Of a stretch of 64,000 bases of DNA, positions 35,814 through 44,532 are shown in pieces (position 1 is the first letter of the stretch; each line of letters starts with the position of its first letter). The notes under the pieces were generated by a model. That model was not told the origin of the DNA. It did not search any database and saw nothing but the letters and a program-made list of their open reading frames with translations. This DNA is from Bradyrhizobium diversitatis (GTDB taxonomy: Bacteria; Pseudomonadota; Alphaproteobacteria; Rhizobiales; Xanthobacteraceae). The translations under genes were made by a program, and so were the position numbers. The stretch covers positions 1 through 64,000 of the forward strand of contig NZ_JACEGD010000017.1 in NCBI RefSeq assembly GCF_016031635.1, in the 5' to 3' direction.

Positions 35814-36134
35814 ATGACCGACCCCGAGACACCCGGCACCAATCAGGGGCCCGTCACGATTTCCACCTCGAGCTCGGAGCGGGCGCCGATCATCTATTTC
35901 GACGGTGCATCCTGCTTCGGTCACCACAACGGCGCGATCCAGATCGAGCTCGCCGCGAACCTGTTGATGCCGGTCGGCGCCGCCGTCAGGGTCGACGTGG
36001 TCCAGACCGCGCACCTGCGTTGCAGCGTGGCCGCGGCGCTGGCGCTGCGCGAAGCGCTCGACAAGGCGCTCGCGATGTACCAGCAGGGCCAGCAGCAGCC
36101 GCGACCGGAGGAAATTCCGGCGGTGAAGAACTGA
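35814..36134 (+). CDS. Small conserved-type hypothetical protein
   Basis: A 106-residue soluble protein I cannot name. A polar N-terminus is followed by a compact part with APIIYFDGASCFGHHNGAIQ, IELAANLLMPVG and VRVDVVQTAHLRCSVAAALALREALDKAL. This resembles small single-domain proteins that report a binding or reactive site, reminiscent of DUF3467-like proteins. ATG 35814 has AAGGAG at good spacing. The upstream open frame reaches 35709 but is Arg/Gly-rich. It is followed by a repeat, so it is monocistronic. Confidence 0.65.
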   Translation: MTDPETPGTNQGPVTISTSSSERAPIIYFDGASCFGHHNGAIQIELAANLLMPVGAAVRVDVVQTAHLRCSVAAALALREALDKALAMYQQGQQQPRPEEIPAVKN

Positions 36135-36149
36135 GATCGCCGTACGGCC

Positions 36150-36268
36150 TGCATGGTTCGAGATGCGCCGCAAGGCGGCGCTCCTCACCATGAGGGTCTA
36201 AGAGATGGCCAAGAAATCAGACCTCATCCTGAGGGCCCGCCAACGGCGGGCGTCTCGAAGGATGGCCC
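36150..36268. repeat. Bradyrhizobium-type inverted intergenic repeat
   Basis: Two ~44-base units face each other: CATGGTTCGAGATGCGCC...CTCACCATGAGG on the left and CCTCATCCTGAGGGCC...GCGTCTCGAAGGATGG on the right. Each has its own inner stem (GCCGCAAGGCGGC; GCCCGCCAACGGCGGGC). They match each other as inverted copies with a few differences. Common between genes of this group. Confidence 0.7.
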
Positions 36269-36300
36269 CAAGCGCGGGGTCTACGAGAAATAGGCCTGCT

Positions 36301-37770
36301 TCAGCAGACATGCACCTTCGGCTTCTTGCCGCCGTTCCACTTGCCATCGAGCGCGCGCTCGATCTGGGCTGCGAGTTGCAGCAAGAGGCCGTCATTGGCC
36401 TGCTTGGCGATGGCCTGGATGCCGAGCGGCAGGCCGTGCTCCTGGGTTGCCATCGGCATTGAGATCGCCGGCATGCCGCAGAGATTGGCGAGCGGCGTGA
36501 AGGCGAAGTTGCGCCAGAGATTGCCGAACCAGTCGAGCACGTCGGGATTGTCGGAGATGGTGAGGTATTCCCTGGTGCCGACCTTCGGCGTCGGCAGCGC
36601 CGTGATCGGCGTCAGGATCACGTCCCACTGCTCGAAGAAGGCGCCGAAGCCGCGCGAGGTCGTGTTGAACACGCCCTGCATCTTCGCCCGCTCGGCGAAG
36701 CTCGTGTGCCGGCCGGCTTCCCAGATGCGGATGTTCATGGGTTCGATCAGATCTTCCGGCGGTTTTTCCAGCCCGCGCGCAGCGAGCATATTGGAGATCA
36801 CCACCGCGAAGTTCGAGATGTAGCAGGTGGTCTGCGCCGCGAACGCGGCACGGAAATCGACCTCGGGCAACGCGTAGTCGACGTGATGGCCGAGGCCTTC
36901 GAGGAAGCGGCCGGCCTTCTCCAACTCGGCGGCGATTTCCGGCGTGGCGCTATAGTCGCCCCATGTGTGCGACACCGCGATGCGAAGCTTTGACGGGTCG
37001 CGCTTGATCATCTCGCAATAGGGCTGCGCCGTGGTCCAGAACGGCATGAATTCGCCGGGTGCCGGTCCGCGGGCATGGTCGACGAAGGCGGCGGTGTCGC
37101 GCACCGAGCGCGACTGGCAGCCCTGGATCGAGACGAGGCCGGTGAGATCGGACATGTGCGGCGCGAGCGAGAACACGCCGCGCGAGACCTTCAGCCCGAT
37201 ATTGCCATTGACGCCGGCGGGAATGCGGATCGAGCCGCCACCGTCGGTCGCATGCGCGATCGGCACCACGCCCGCGGCGACCATCGCCGCGCTGCCTGCG
37301 GACGAGCCGCAGGTGGTGTAGTCGGTATTCCAGGGATTGCGCGTGACGTAGACGGCGGGATTGTCGGCGGAACTGCACACGCCGAATTCCGGCGTCGTGG
37401 TGCGTCCGATCAGGTTCAGTCCGGCCTGGCGGAATTTTCCGGTCAGGAACGTGTCCGCGCCGGCGCGATTGCCGCGCATCAGCAGCGAACCCATCTCCTG
37501 GAGCCGTCCCTTCATGGTCGGCCCGAGGTCCTTCATCAGGAAGGGCAGGCCGGCGAAGGGACCTGCGAGATTGGTACCGTCCTTGGCGGGATCGACGATC
37601 ACGTCCTCGAACAGCTCGACCACGCCCGACAGTGCCGGATTGACCTTGGCAACGCCGGCCGCGGCCTGCCGCGCCAATTCCTTCGCCGTCAGCTCGCCCT
37701 TGCGGACACGCCCTGCCAGCGCGACTCCATCGTGCTGCGCCCATTCATTCCAGCTCATCGGCAAAGTCAT
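36301..37770 (-). CDS. Amidase-signature family hydrolase
   Basis: A 489-residue amidase-signature enzyme. The Ser-cisSer-Lys triad is visible as Lys80 in PFLMKDLG, TCGSSAGSAAMVAAG (Ser155/156) and GGGSIRIPA (Ser180). The family hydrolyses amide bonds in small molecules. ATG 37770 has AGAGGA upstream. It is the second gene after a ring-opening amidohydrolase, with 129 bases between them. In barbiturate and cyanurate catabolism the product of the ring-opening enzyme is cleaved by an amidase-signature enzyme (ureidomalonase, biuret hydrolase), so this gene is a candidate for that second step. The specificity cannot be settled from sequence alone. Confidence 0.86.
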   Translation of the reverse strand: MTLPMSWNEWAQHDGVALAGRVRKGELTAKELARQAAAGVAKVNPALSGVVELFEDVIVDPAKDGTNLAGPFAGLPFLMKDLGPTMKGRLQEMGSLLMRGNRAGADTFLTGKFRQAGLNLIGRTTTPEFGVCSSADNPAVYVTRNPWNTDYTTCGSSAGSAAMVAAGVVPIAHATDGGGSIRIPAGVNGNIGLKVSRGVFSLAPHMSDLTGLVSIQGCQSRSVRDTAAFVDHARGPAPGEFMPFWTTAQPYCEMIKRDPSKLRIAVSHTWGDYSATPEIAAELEKAGRFLEGLGHHVDYALPEVDFRAAFAAQTTCYISNFAVVISNMLAARGLEKPPEDLIEPMNIRIWEAGRHTSFAERAKMQGVFNTTSRGFGAFFEQWDVILTPITALPTPKVGTREYLTISDNPDVLDWFGNLWRNFAFTPLANLCGMPAISMPMATQEHGLPLGIQAIAKQANDGLLLQLAAQIERALDGKWNGGKKPKVHVC

Positions 37771-37899
37771 GACGTCAAAATCCTCTTGGAAAGCGGCTAT
37801 CTTCCTTTCGCAAGGAACGGTCCGAATCAAGCGAGCCGGCGCGAGGGGCAGGGTTGCGTGGGGCGGACAGGTCGCAAGTCCCGGAGATGCCGGCTCGTA

Positions 37900-39012
37900 T
37901 CAATCCGACAGTCGTGCAATCGCTGCAACCGGCCCGCCGCCCGGCGGACCCTGGTGCTCGGCGCCGCCGGACACGTAGACCGCCCCGGTGCCGGCAAGGC
38001 CAGCGATCAGGCCGCCGACCGCTGCGCGGGCGTGGCGTGTCGAGCTGATGTCGGTGTCTTCCAGCATGGTGTGGCGAAAGCCGCGCACGCTGCCATCAGG
38101 CGAGGCCTCCGCCTTGGCGAAGACGTTGACGAGCTCGCGGCCCTTCGTTGCCTGCGACGCGATGCGGAGTCCGACGTTTTCCAGCGCCGCGGTCACCGCG
38201 ACGGCGTCGATGGCGTCGCGCATCACGGCATGACCAATCTCGAATTCGCTTACCGATGCCGCCGAGTTGCCGAGCACGATGACGACGTTGTGCATCAGCT
38301 CAATGCCTGACGAGGTGGAGGCCACGGACGAGAACAGATCATAGCGCCGCAGCACGTCCTCATCGCGGAGATCGGCTGCGATCTCGCCGAGCGCGACGGC
38401 GACGCCGAGCGCGGAGGCGCCGCGGGAATAGGCCATCGAGGCGTAGGCGCTGGTCGTCGCTGTCTTGTTGCCGCGCGCCGCTGCCGCCGCGACGCGATCG
38501 CCGGTGAGCAGCGGGCACTTGATCTGCACGAAATGGATGTCGGCGGGATCGCTGATGCCGGCATCCGCCATGGCGGCCTTCACGGCTTTCGCCGTCTCCG
38601 TGATCTGCGCGGAGCGGCCGAGCTCCTCGGGCAGGAAATCCCGCGTCTGCGCCATGCCGATGCTCAGCCGCTTGCCGGTGGGGCCTGCCGGACGGGCGTC
38701 GACATTTCGGCGCGTGAACACCGTGATGTGCGGACTGAGCACGCCCTCGGTGCCGCCGGACATCACGAAGGCGATGCGCTGCTCGACCTCGTGTGGCGGC
38801 AGGTCGAGGTGGGGTGCCAGCGCCGCGCACAGCGCGCTGACGGCGTATTCCCGCGTGAAATCGTTGACGCCGCCATTACCCTCGGTCTTCCCGAGGATCG
38901 CCAGGATCTCGCGCGGGTCGATCGCGCCCGAACCGATCATGGCCATGAGACCGGAGACGTCGCCGGGGCCCGTGGTGGCGATCCTGAAGACGCCGACCGA
39001 TGTTGTACGCAT
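37900..39012 (-). CDS. Ring-opening amidohydrolase (barbiturase / cyanuric acid hydrolase family)
   Basis: A 370-residue member of the small family of cyanuric acid amidohydrolases and barbiturases, which opens a six-membered ring amide. The enzyme is a threefold repeat. Each active-site Ser region is visible: MSGGTEGVLSPH near 84, SVASTSSGIELMHN near 225, and VYVSGGAEHQGPPGG near the C-terminus. Lys residues partner each Ser (for example VQIKCPLLTGDR). ATG 39012 starts the domain with AAGGA six bases before it. It precedes an amidase gene on the same strand, so barbiturate or a related pyrimidine or triazine degradation is likely. The substrate (barbituric versus cyanuric acid) is not decided. 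Confidence 0.88.
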   Translation of the reverse strand: MRTTSVGVFRIATTGPGDVSGLMAMIGSGAIDPREILAILGKTEGNGGVNDFTREYAVSALCAALAPHLDLPPHEVEQRIAFVMSGGTEGVLSPHITVFTRRNVDARPAGPTGKRLSIGMAQTRDFLPEELGRSAQITETAKAVKAAMADAGISDPADIHFVQIKCPLLTGDRVAAAAARGNKTATTSAYASMAYSRGASALGVAVALGEIAADLRDEDVLRRYDLFSSVASTSSGIELMHNVVIVLGNSAASVSEFEIGHAVMRDAIDAVAVTAALENVGLRIASQATKGRELVNVFAKAEASPDGSVRGFRHTMLEDTDISSTRHARAAVGGLIAGLAGTGAVYVSGGAEHQGPPGGGPVAAIARLSD

Positions 39013-39293
39013 GACTGTCCTTGTGGAGTTCAGGGCCCGGCGGCGCAAACAGCCGCTGAACGGCGGCTCCTGTCAAGCGGGATGACGGGCCGGCTATCCT
39101 GGTCTGCCGCGACGCAAGAGGGAAGCCGCGCGTCCCCACGAATGTGGCGAGATCGCATCGATCCGGCAAAAAAATCCTCTGTCGACGGTTGCGCGCCGCA
39201 CCTTGATGAATCAACCTCGGTTGGTCCATAAGCGGCGTCCCGCGTCCGGTGCTTTTCGCCCTGCGTCGCGTGCTTTGATAGAGGGAATCTCGC

Positions 39294-41630
39294 GTGGCAA
39301 ATATCAACCACAAAATTGCGCAGGAGCTTGGGGTTCGCGCCGAGCAGGTCGAGGCGGCGGTGACGCTGCTCGACGGCGGCGCCACGGTTCCCTTCATCGC
39401 CCGCTACCGCAAGGAAGCGACCGGTGCGCTCGACGACGCGCAGTTGCGCACCCTGGAGGAGCGCCTGGTTTACCTGCGCGAGCTCGAGGACCGCCGCAAG
39501 GCCATCCTCGAATCGGTCCGCGAGCAGGGCAAGCTCGATGCAGCCCTCGAAGCCACGATCATGGCCGCCGACAGCAAGGCGCGCCTCGAAGACATTTACC
39601 TGCCGTTCAAGCCGAAGCGCCGCACCAAGGCGGAAGTTGCCAAGGAAGCCGGACTCGAGCCGCTCGCCAATCAGTTGCTGGTCGAACCCGGCAACGATCC
39701 GAAGGTCGTTGCAGAGGGCTTCGTCAACGCCGAGAAGGGCGTTGCGGATGCCGCTGCCGCGCTCGACGGCGCCCGCGCCATCCTGGTCGAGCGCTTCGAC
39801 GAGGACGCCGACCTCATCGGCGCATTGCGCGAAGAGATGTGGACCAACGCGCGCATGGCCTCCAAGGTGCGCGACGGCAAGAAGACCGAGGGCGAGAAGT
39901 TCGCCGACTATTTCGATTTCTCCGAGCCGCTGGCCAAGCTGCCATCGCACCGTATTCTCGCGATGTTCCGTGGCGAGAAGGAAGAGATTCTCGATCTCCA
40001 GATCCAGGCCGAGGCGGAGGCGCCGCCGCCGGGCGTGCCGAGCGCGTATGAATTGAAGATCATGAAGCGGTTCGGCATCGCCGACCTCAAGCGACCCGGC
40101 GACCGCTGGCTGGTCGACACCGTGCGCTGGGCCTGGCGCACCAAGATCCAGGTGCATCTCAACATCGACCTGCGCATGCGGCTGTGGAATTCGGCCGAGA
40201 CCGAGGCCGTGCGCGTGTTCGCCTCGAATTTGCGCGACCTGCTGCTGGCTGCGCCCGCCGGCACCCGCGTCACCATGGGGCTCGATCCCGGCTACCGTAC
40301 CGGCGTCAAGGTCGCCGTCGTCGATGCGACCGGCAAGGTGGTCGACACCATCGCGATCTATCCGCACGAGCCGCAGCGGCAGTGGAACGAATCGCTGGCA
40401 ACGCTCGGCCGGCTCGCGATCAAGCATCGCGTCGAGCTGATTGCGATCGGCAACGGCACTGCCTCGCGCGAGACCGACAAGCTCGCGACCGAGCTGGTCA
40501 AGGGCCTGCCCGAGCTGAAGATGAACAAGATCGTGGTGTCGGAAGCCGGCGCCTCGGTCTATTCGGCCTCGGCCTTCGCGTCCGAGGAGCTGCCGGGCCT
40601 CGACGTCACCCTGCGCGGCGCGGTCTCGATCGCGCGACGGCTCCAAGATCCGCTCGCCGAGCTCGTCAAGATCGAGCCGAAGGCGATCGGCGTCGGCCAG
40701 TACCAGCACGACCTCGGCCAGGCCAAGCTCGCCAAGTCGCTCGATGCGGTGGTCGAAGACTGCGTGAACGCCGTCGGCGTCGACGTCAACACCGCCTCGG
40801 CGCCGCTGCTCGCCCGCGTGTCAGGCGTCGGTTCTGGCCTGGCGCAGAGCATCGTCGCGCACCGCGACGCCAATGGTCCGTTCAAGTCGCGCAAGGCGCT
40901 GAAGGACGTGCCGCGGCTCGGGCCGAAGGCGTTCGAGCAATGCGCGGGCTTCTTGCGCATCCTCGGCGGCGAGGACCCGCTCGATGCCTCCGGCGTGCAT
41001 CCGGAAGCCTATCCGGTGGTGCGCCGGATTCTCGCGGCGACCAAGAGCGACATCAAGGCGCTGATCGGCAGCAGCGAGATCGTGCGTACCCTCAAGCCGA
41101 AGGATTTCGTCGATGAGACTTTCGGCCTGCCGACCGTCACCGACATCCTGCGCGAGCTGGAAAAACCGGGCCGCGACCCGCGCCCCGCGTTCAAGGCCGC
41201 GGTGTTCAAGGAGGGCGTCGAGGAGATCAAGGATCTCAAGAAGGGCATGATCCTCGAGGGCACCGTCACCAACGTCGCCGCCTTCGGCGCCTTCGTCGAC
41301 ATCGGGGTGCACCAGGACGGTCTCGTGCACATCTCGGCGATGTCCAAGACCTATATCAAGGATCCGCGCGAGGTGGTGAAGCCGGGCGATATCGTCAAGG
41401 TGAAGGTGCTGGACTTCGAGGTCGCCCGCAAGCGCATCTCGCTGACGCTGCGCCTCGACGACGAGGTCGGGCCCAAGAAGGACGCACCCGGCATGCAGCG
41501 CGACAACAGCTCACGCAACCCCGCCCGCATGACCTCGTCGGCTCCGCGCAAGCAGGAGTCTTCGGGCGGCGGTGCGCTTGCGGAGGCGCTGCGACGCGCG
41601 GCCGAGAAGAGTGGCGGCAAGCGGGTGTGA
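39294..41630 (+). CDS. tex: Tex-family RNA-binding transcription accessory protein
   Basis: A 778-residue cytosolic RNA-binding protein of the Tex family. An N-terminal helical part includes AELGVRAEQVEAAVTLLDGG-type sequence near residue 10 and FIARYRKEATGALDD. The YqgF-like domain is at about 325-450 (MGLDPGYRTGVKVAVVD). The helix-hairpin-helix region is at about 500-560 (SAPLLARVSGVGSGLAQ). The C-terminal S1 RNA-binding domain is at about 645-720 (GAFVDIGVHQDGLVHIS). It begins with GTG after GAGGGAAT. Tex affects transcription and RNA stability in many bacteria. The gene stands alone and ends in a basic Ser/Arg tail. Confidence 0.95.
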   Translation: MANINHKIAQELGVRAEQVEAAVTLLDGGATVPFIARYRKEATGALDDAQLRTLEERLVYLRELEDRRKAILESVREQGKLDAALEATIMAADSKARLEDIYLPFKPKRRTKAEVAKEAGLEPLANQLLVEPGNDPKVVAEGFVNAEKGVADAAAALDGARAILVERFDEDADLIGALREEMWTNARMASKVRDGKKTEGEKFADYFDFSEPLAKLPSHRILAMFRGEKEEILDLQIQAEAEAPPPGVPSAYELKIMKRFGIADLKRPGDRWLVDTVRWAWRTKIQVHLNIDLRMRLWNSAETEAVRVFASNLRDLLLAAPAGTRVTMGLDPGYRTGVKVAVVDATGKVVDTIAIYPHEPQRQWNESLATLGRLAIKHRVELIAIGNGTASRETDKLATELVKGLPELKMNKIVVSEAGASVYSASAFASEELPGLDVTLRGAVSIARRLQDPLAELVKIEPKAIGVGQYQHDLGQAKLAKSLDAVVEDCVNAVGVDVNTASAPLLARVSGVGSGLAQSIVAHRDANGPFKSRKALKDVPRLGPKAFEQCAGFLRILGGEDPLDASGVHPEAYPVVRRILAATKSDIKALIGSSEIVRTLKPKDFVDETFGLPTVTDILRELEKPGRDPRPAFKAAVFKEGVEEIKDLKKGMILEGTVTNVAAFGAFVDIGVHQDGLVHISAMSKTYIKDPREVVKPGDIVKVKVLDFEVARKRISLTLRLDDEVGPKKDAPGMQRDNSSRNPARMTSSAPRKQESSGGGALAEALRRAAEKSGGKRV

Positions 41631-41782
41631 GTCCTTGACCTCTCCCCGCTCGTTGCGGCGAGAGATCAGATCAAGCTCTCTCCACGTCGTGGGGAGGGCG
41701 GTGCCTTCCTGACACCCGCGTCAGAATCTGGCGTGTTTGTAAGTTGAAGGTGCCGGTCCGTTCCTTTCATCTGACCATCCTC

Positions 41783-41805
41783 GTGCGGCGCGGTGATCGC
41801 CGCAC
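41783..41805 (+). promoter_or_regulatory. 5'-leader hairpin upstream of the glycine-rich protein gene
   Basis: GTGCGGCG and CGCCGCAC form a perfect 8-base stem around a 7-base loop, ending three bases before the AAGGAGG ribosome site. Its position suggests an effect on translation or mRNA stability. Upstream, 41641-41705 holds a degenerate 'ctctccccgc' type repeat. Confidence 0.4.
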
Positions 41806-41823
41806 TGCAAGGAGGATGCTTCG

Positions 41824-42291
41824 ATGAACAACAGGCTTCTCAAAGGCTTCACCGCGGTGACGGTCGTCGCCGCGATGGCGCTCGCTTCACCGGTGCTCGC
41901 CCGTGGCGGCGGCGGTGGCGGAGGCCATGGCGGTGGTGGCTTTGGCGGTGGCGGTCATGGCGGCTTTGGCGGTGGCGGCCATTTCGGTGGCGGCGGCCAT
42001 TTCGGCGGTGGCATGCACGCCGGCGGCTTCGGCGGCATGCGCGCCGGTGGTTTCGGCGGCATGGGTCGCGCACGCTTTGCTGGCGGCCCGCGTTTCGCGC
42101 ACGCGGCGATCGGTCCGCGCTTCGCCGGCGCAGGCTGGCACGGCCGCCACGGCTTCCGTCACCACCATTTCCGTCGTTTCGCCGTCTTCGGCGCGCCCTA
42201 TTTCTACGGCGGCTACAATGACGGCTGCTGGAGCAGGAGCTGGACGCCCTATGGATGGCAATGGGTCAATGTGTGCGGAGACTACTGGTAA
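41824..42291 (+). CDS. Exported glycine- and histidine-rich protein
   Basis: A 155-residue protein with a clean Sec signal peptide (MNNRLLKGFTAVTVVAAMAL, cleavage after VLA) and a Gly-rich repeat region (about 28-80) built from GGGGHGGFGGGGHFGG-like units. A more varied His/Phe-rich part (FRHHHFRRF) follows, and then a C-terminal SRSWTPYGWQWVNVCG with one of two Cys. The Gly/His region could bind metal or form an extended surface structure. Low-complexity exported proteins of this shape are common in rhizobia and uncharacterised. A strong AAGGAGG and hairpin leader precede it. A two-component regulator gene begins 100 bases later. Confidence 0.8.
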   Translation: MNNRLLKGFTAVTVVAAMALASPVLARGGGGGGGHGGGGFGGGGHGGFGGGGHFGGGGHFGGGMHAGGFGGMRAGGFGGMGRARFAGGPRFAHAAIGPRFAGAGWHGRHGFRHHHFRRFAVFGAPYFYGGYNDGCWSRSWTPYGWQWVNVCGDYW

Positions 42292-42391
42292 TCGCATCGC
42301 CGTACCGCACCATTGTCGCGATCGCCACCGGGCGGTTCCGCTCAGCCCCGGAACGGGATAGTCTGGTGGCGATCGTCGCGCGGAGCTTGTC

Positions 42392-43084
42392 ATGAGCGGA
42401 GGTCACCGTCGCATCCTGGTCGTCGAGGACGATCCGGAAACCGCAGGTCAGCTCGTCGAGGAGCTGACTGTTTCGGGCTACGACGTCGACCTCGCAACCA
42501 ATGGCCGCGAAGCCCTGAGCCACGGCGGTGCGCGCGACTATGCCGTGATTACCATCGACCGCATGCTGCCCGATATCGACGGCATCAGCGTGATGCGCCA
42601 GTTGCGCGACGAGGGCATCGCCGCGCCGTTCCTGATCATCTCCGCGCTCGGCGAAGTCGACGACCGCGTGCGCGGCCTGCGCGCCGGCGGCGACGATTAT
42701 CTCGTCAAACCGTTCTCCTTCACCGAATTGCTGGCGCGCCTCGAAGCGCTCGGCCGCCGCAGCGAGACCATCGCCAAGGAGACGCTTCTGCGCGTCGGCG
42801 ATCTCGCGATCGACCTGATCGCGCGGGCTGCCTCCCGCCGCGGCCGCAAGATTCCGCTGCTGCCGCGCGAATTCCAGCTGCTCGAATATCTCGTCCGCAA
42901 CGAGGGCCGCGTCGTATCTCGCGCGATGCTGCTTCAGCACGTCTGGGACCTGCATTTCGATCCGTCGACCAATATCATCGACGTCTATGTGGGGCGTGTT
43001 CGTCGCAAGGTCGACGATGCCCAGGACTATCCGCTGATCCACACCATCCGCGGCATCGGATATTGCCTCCGTGCTCCTGGCTAA
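42392..43084 (+). CDS. OmpR-family response regulator
   Basis: A 230-residue response regulator. The receiver domain has VVEDD, the phospho-acceptor Asp in TIDRMLPDIDG and Lys in VKPFSF. The winged-helix output contains FQLLEYLVRNEGRVVSRAML and IDVYVGRVRRKVDD. It belongs to the CusR/TctD-like branch. The kinase gene starts with GTG inside its last codons (14-base overlap), so the pair is coupled. The preceding exported Gly-rich gene is in the same direction and could be a target, as two-component genes of this type often govern nearby envelope genes. Confidence 0.93.
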   Translation: MSGGHRRILVVEDDPETAGQLVEELTVSGYDVDLATNGREALSHGGARDYAVITIDRMLPDIDGISVMRQLRDEGIAAPFLIISALGEVDDRVRGLRAGGDDYLVKPFSFTELLARLEALGRRSETIAKETLLRVGDLAIDLIARAASRRGRKIPLLPREFQLLEYLVRNEGRVVSRAMLLQHVWDLHFDPSTNIIDVYVGRVRRKVDDAQDYPLIHTIRGIGYCLRAPG

Positions 43085-44147
43085 GACCCTTCGCTCCTCG
43101 ACCTTCCGCCTCGCGCTGATCGCGATCGCGGCGTTCGGGTTGATCGTCGCGGCGATCATGGCCTACGTCTATTTCGGGACGCTCGCTTACGTCGAGCGCC
43201 GGCTCGGCGGGGCCGTCGATCATGACGGCTTCACCGGCATGATCGAGCTCGCGATGGTCGCGGTCGCCATGCTGCTGCTGGTGCTCGCCGGGCTCGCGGC
43301 CGTGCTGGTGACGCGGCGCACCGTGGGGCGGATCGAACAGATCAACGCCACCAGCCGCGCCATCATGCTCTCCGGCCTCGATCAGCGTATCCCCTTGCGC
43401 GGCAGCAACGACGAGTGGGATCGCGTCGCCGAAAACCTCAACCAGATGCTCGACCGCATCGAGACGCTGATGGGCGAGGTCAAGCAGGTCAGCGACAACG
43501 TTGCGCACGATCTGCGGACGCCGCTGACGCGCATGCGCGGCCGGCTGGAAAAGGCCTATCACCACGAGCGCAACAGCGAGGCCGACGCCGCGCTGATCGG
43601 GGACACCATCGCCGATCTCGATGCCGTGCTCGGCATGTTCGCCTCCATCACCCGGATCTCCGAGATCGAGACCCGCGCCCGCACCGGCGCCTTCCGCGCG
43701 CTTGATCTCGCCGAGATCGCCGGCGAGGTCGTCGAGCTCTACGATGCCGCCGCCGAGCAGGTTGCCACAAGGCTCAGCCTTGCCGGAGAACGCGACGTGG
43801 CGATCACGGGCGATCGCGACTTGCTGTTCGACGCCATTGCCAATCTCGTCGACAACGCGATCAAGCACGGCTGCAAGGGCGGGCGGGTGACCGTGACTTG
43901 CCGCAGAGCCGATGGCGCTGCGGTGATCGCGATTGCCGACGACGGTCCGGGCATTCCCACCGAGCAGCGCGATCACGTCTTCAAGCGCTTCTACCGGCTC
44001 GAACGGAGCCGCTACACGCCGGGCAATGGCCTCGGCCTCAGCCTCGTCGCCGCGGTCGCGCACCTTCATGGCGCCGAGATCGCGCTGCATGACAATGCGC
44101 CGGGCCTGACGGTCAGGCTCAGCTTCCCGGCGGCGTCAGCGCCGTGA
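43071..44147 (+). CDS. Sensor histidine kinase
   Basis: A 358-residue membrane kinase with two helices (about 11-35 and 60-82) and a very short periplasmic loop of about 25 residues, so any signal is probably membrane-borne or intracellular. A HAMP region (about 84-135) leads to H-box SDNVAHDLRTPLTRMRGR. N-box NLVDNAIKHG, G1 DDGPGIP, F-box HVFKRFYRLE and G2 GNGLGLSLV follow. The start is GTG 43071 within the regulator gene. It signals to the adjacent OmpR-type regulator. It ends convergently 14 bases from the LuxR-type gene. Confidence 0.93.
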   Translation: MLLAKTLRSSTFRLALIAIAAFGLIVAAIMAYVYFGTLAYVERRLGGAVDHDGFTGMIELAMVAVAMLLLVLAGLAAVLVTRRTVGRIEQINATSRAIMLSGLDQRIPLRGSNDEWDRVAENLNQMLDRIETLMGEVKQVSDNVAHDLRTPLTRMRGRLEKAYHHERNSEADAALIGDTIADLDAVLGMFASITRISEIETRARTGAFRALDLAEIAGEVVELYDAAAEQVATRLSLAGERDVAITGDRDLLFDAIANLVDNAIKHGCKGGRVTVTCRRADGAAVIAIADDGPGIPTEQRDHVFKRFYRLERSRYTPGNGLGLSLVAAVAHLHGAEIALHDNAPGLTVRLSFPAASAP

Positions 44148-44160
44148 GGCCTGGGCGGCG

Positions 44161-44532
44161 TCAAAGCTCGATCACGCCGCGACGCGCGGCGTGCGCGACT
44201 GCATCGGTGCGGCCGGTCGCGTCCAGCTTGTCGAGCAGCGAGCCGACATGGAACTTCACGGTGTGGACGGAGATGCCGAGCTGACGCGCGATCATCTTGT
44301 TCGAGGCACCTTCCGCCATTAACGCCAGCACGTCGAGCTCGCGCTGCGTCAGCGCGATGTCCTCGGGCATGATGCGCGGATCGCGCGCGACGATCGCCGC
44401 GGCCGCCTGCTCGCCAGGCGCAGCAAGACGAAGCCCCGGGATATTGCTGAGCAGCGCCGTCAGGCGATCGGCGAGGGCGGGGGCGTCGATCTCCAGCGCG
44501 AGCACGATCTCGGCCGTCTTGTCCTCGCTCAC
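44161..44532 (-). CDS. Short LuxR-type regulator with reduced receiver-like N-terminus
   Basis: A 123-residue protein. The C-terminal GerE/LuxR HTH (about 58-120) is complete, with LTQRELDVLALMAEGASNKMIARQLGISVHTVKFHV. The N-terminal 55 residues (IVLALEIDAPALADRLTALL) keep an alpha/beta feel but lack a receiver's acidic pocket, phospho-Asp and Lys, so phosphorylation is unlikely. The gene starts within the stop of the HtrA-like gene (ATGA overlap), making it the downstream partner of that protein. A role as an output module controlled by its overlapping neighbour is inference. Confidence 0.8.
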   Translation of the reverse strand: MSEDKTAEIVLALEIDAPALADRLTALLSNIPGLRLAAPGEQAAAAIVARDPRIMPEDIALTQRELDVLALMAEGASNKMIARQLGISVHTVKFHVGSLLDKLDATGRTDAVAHAARRGVIEL

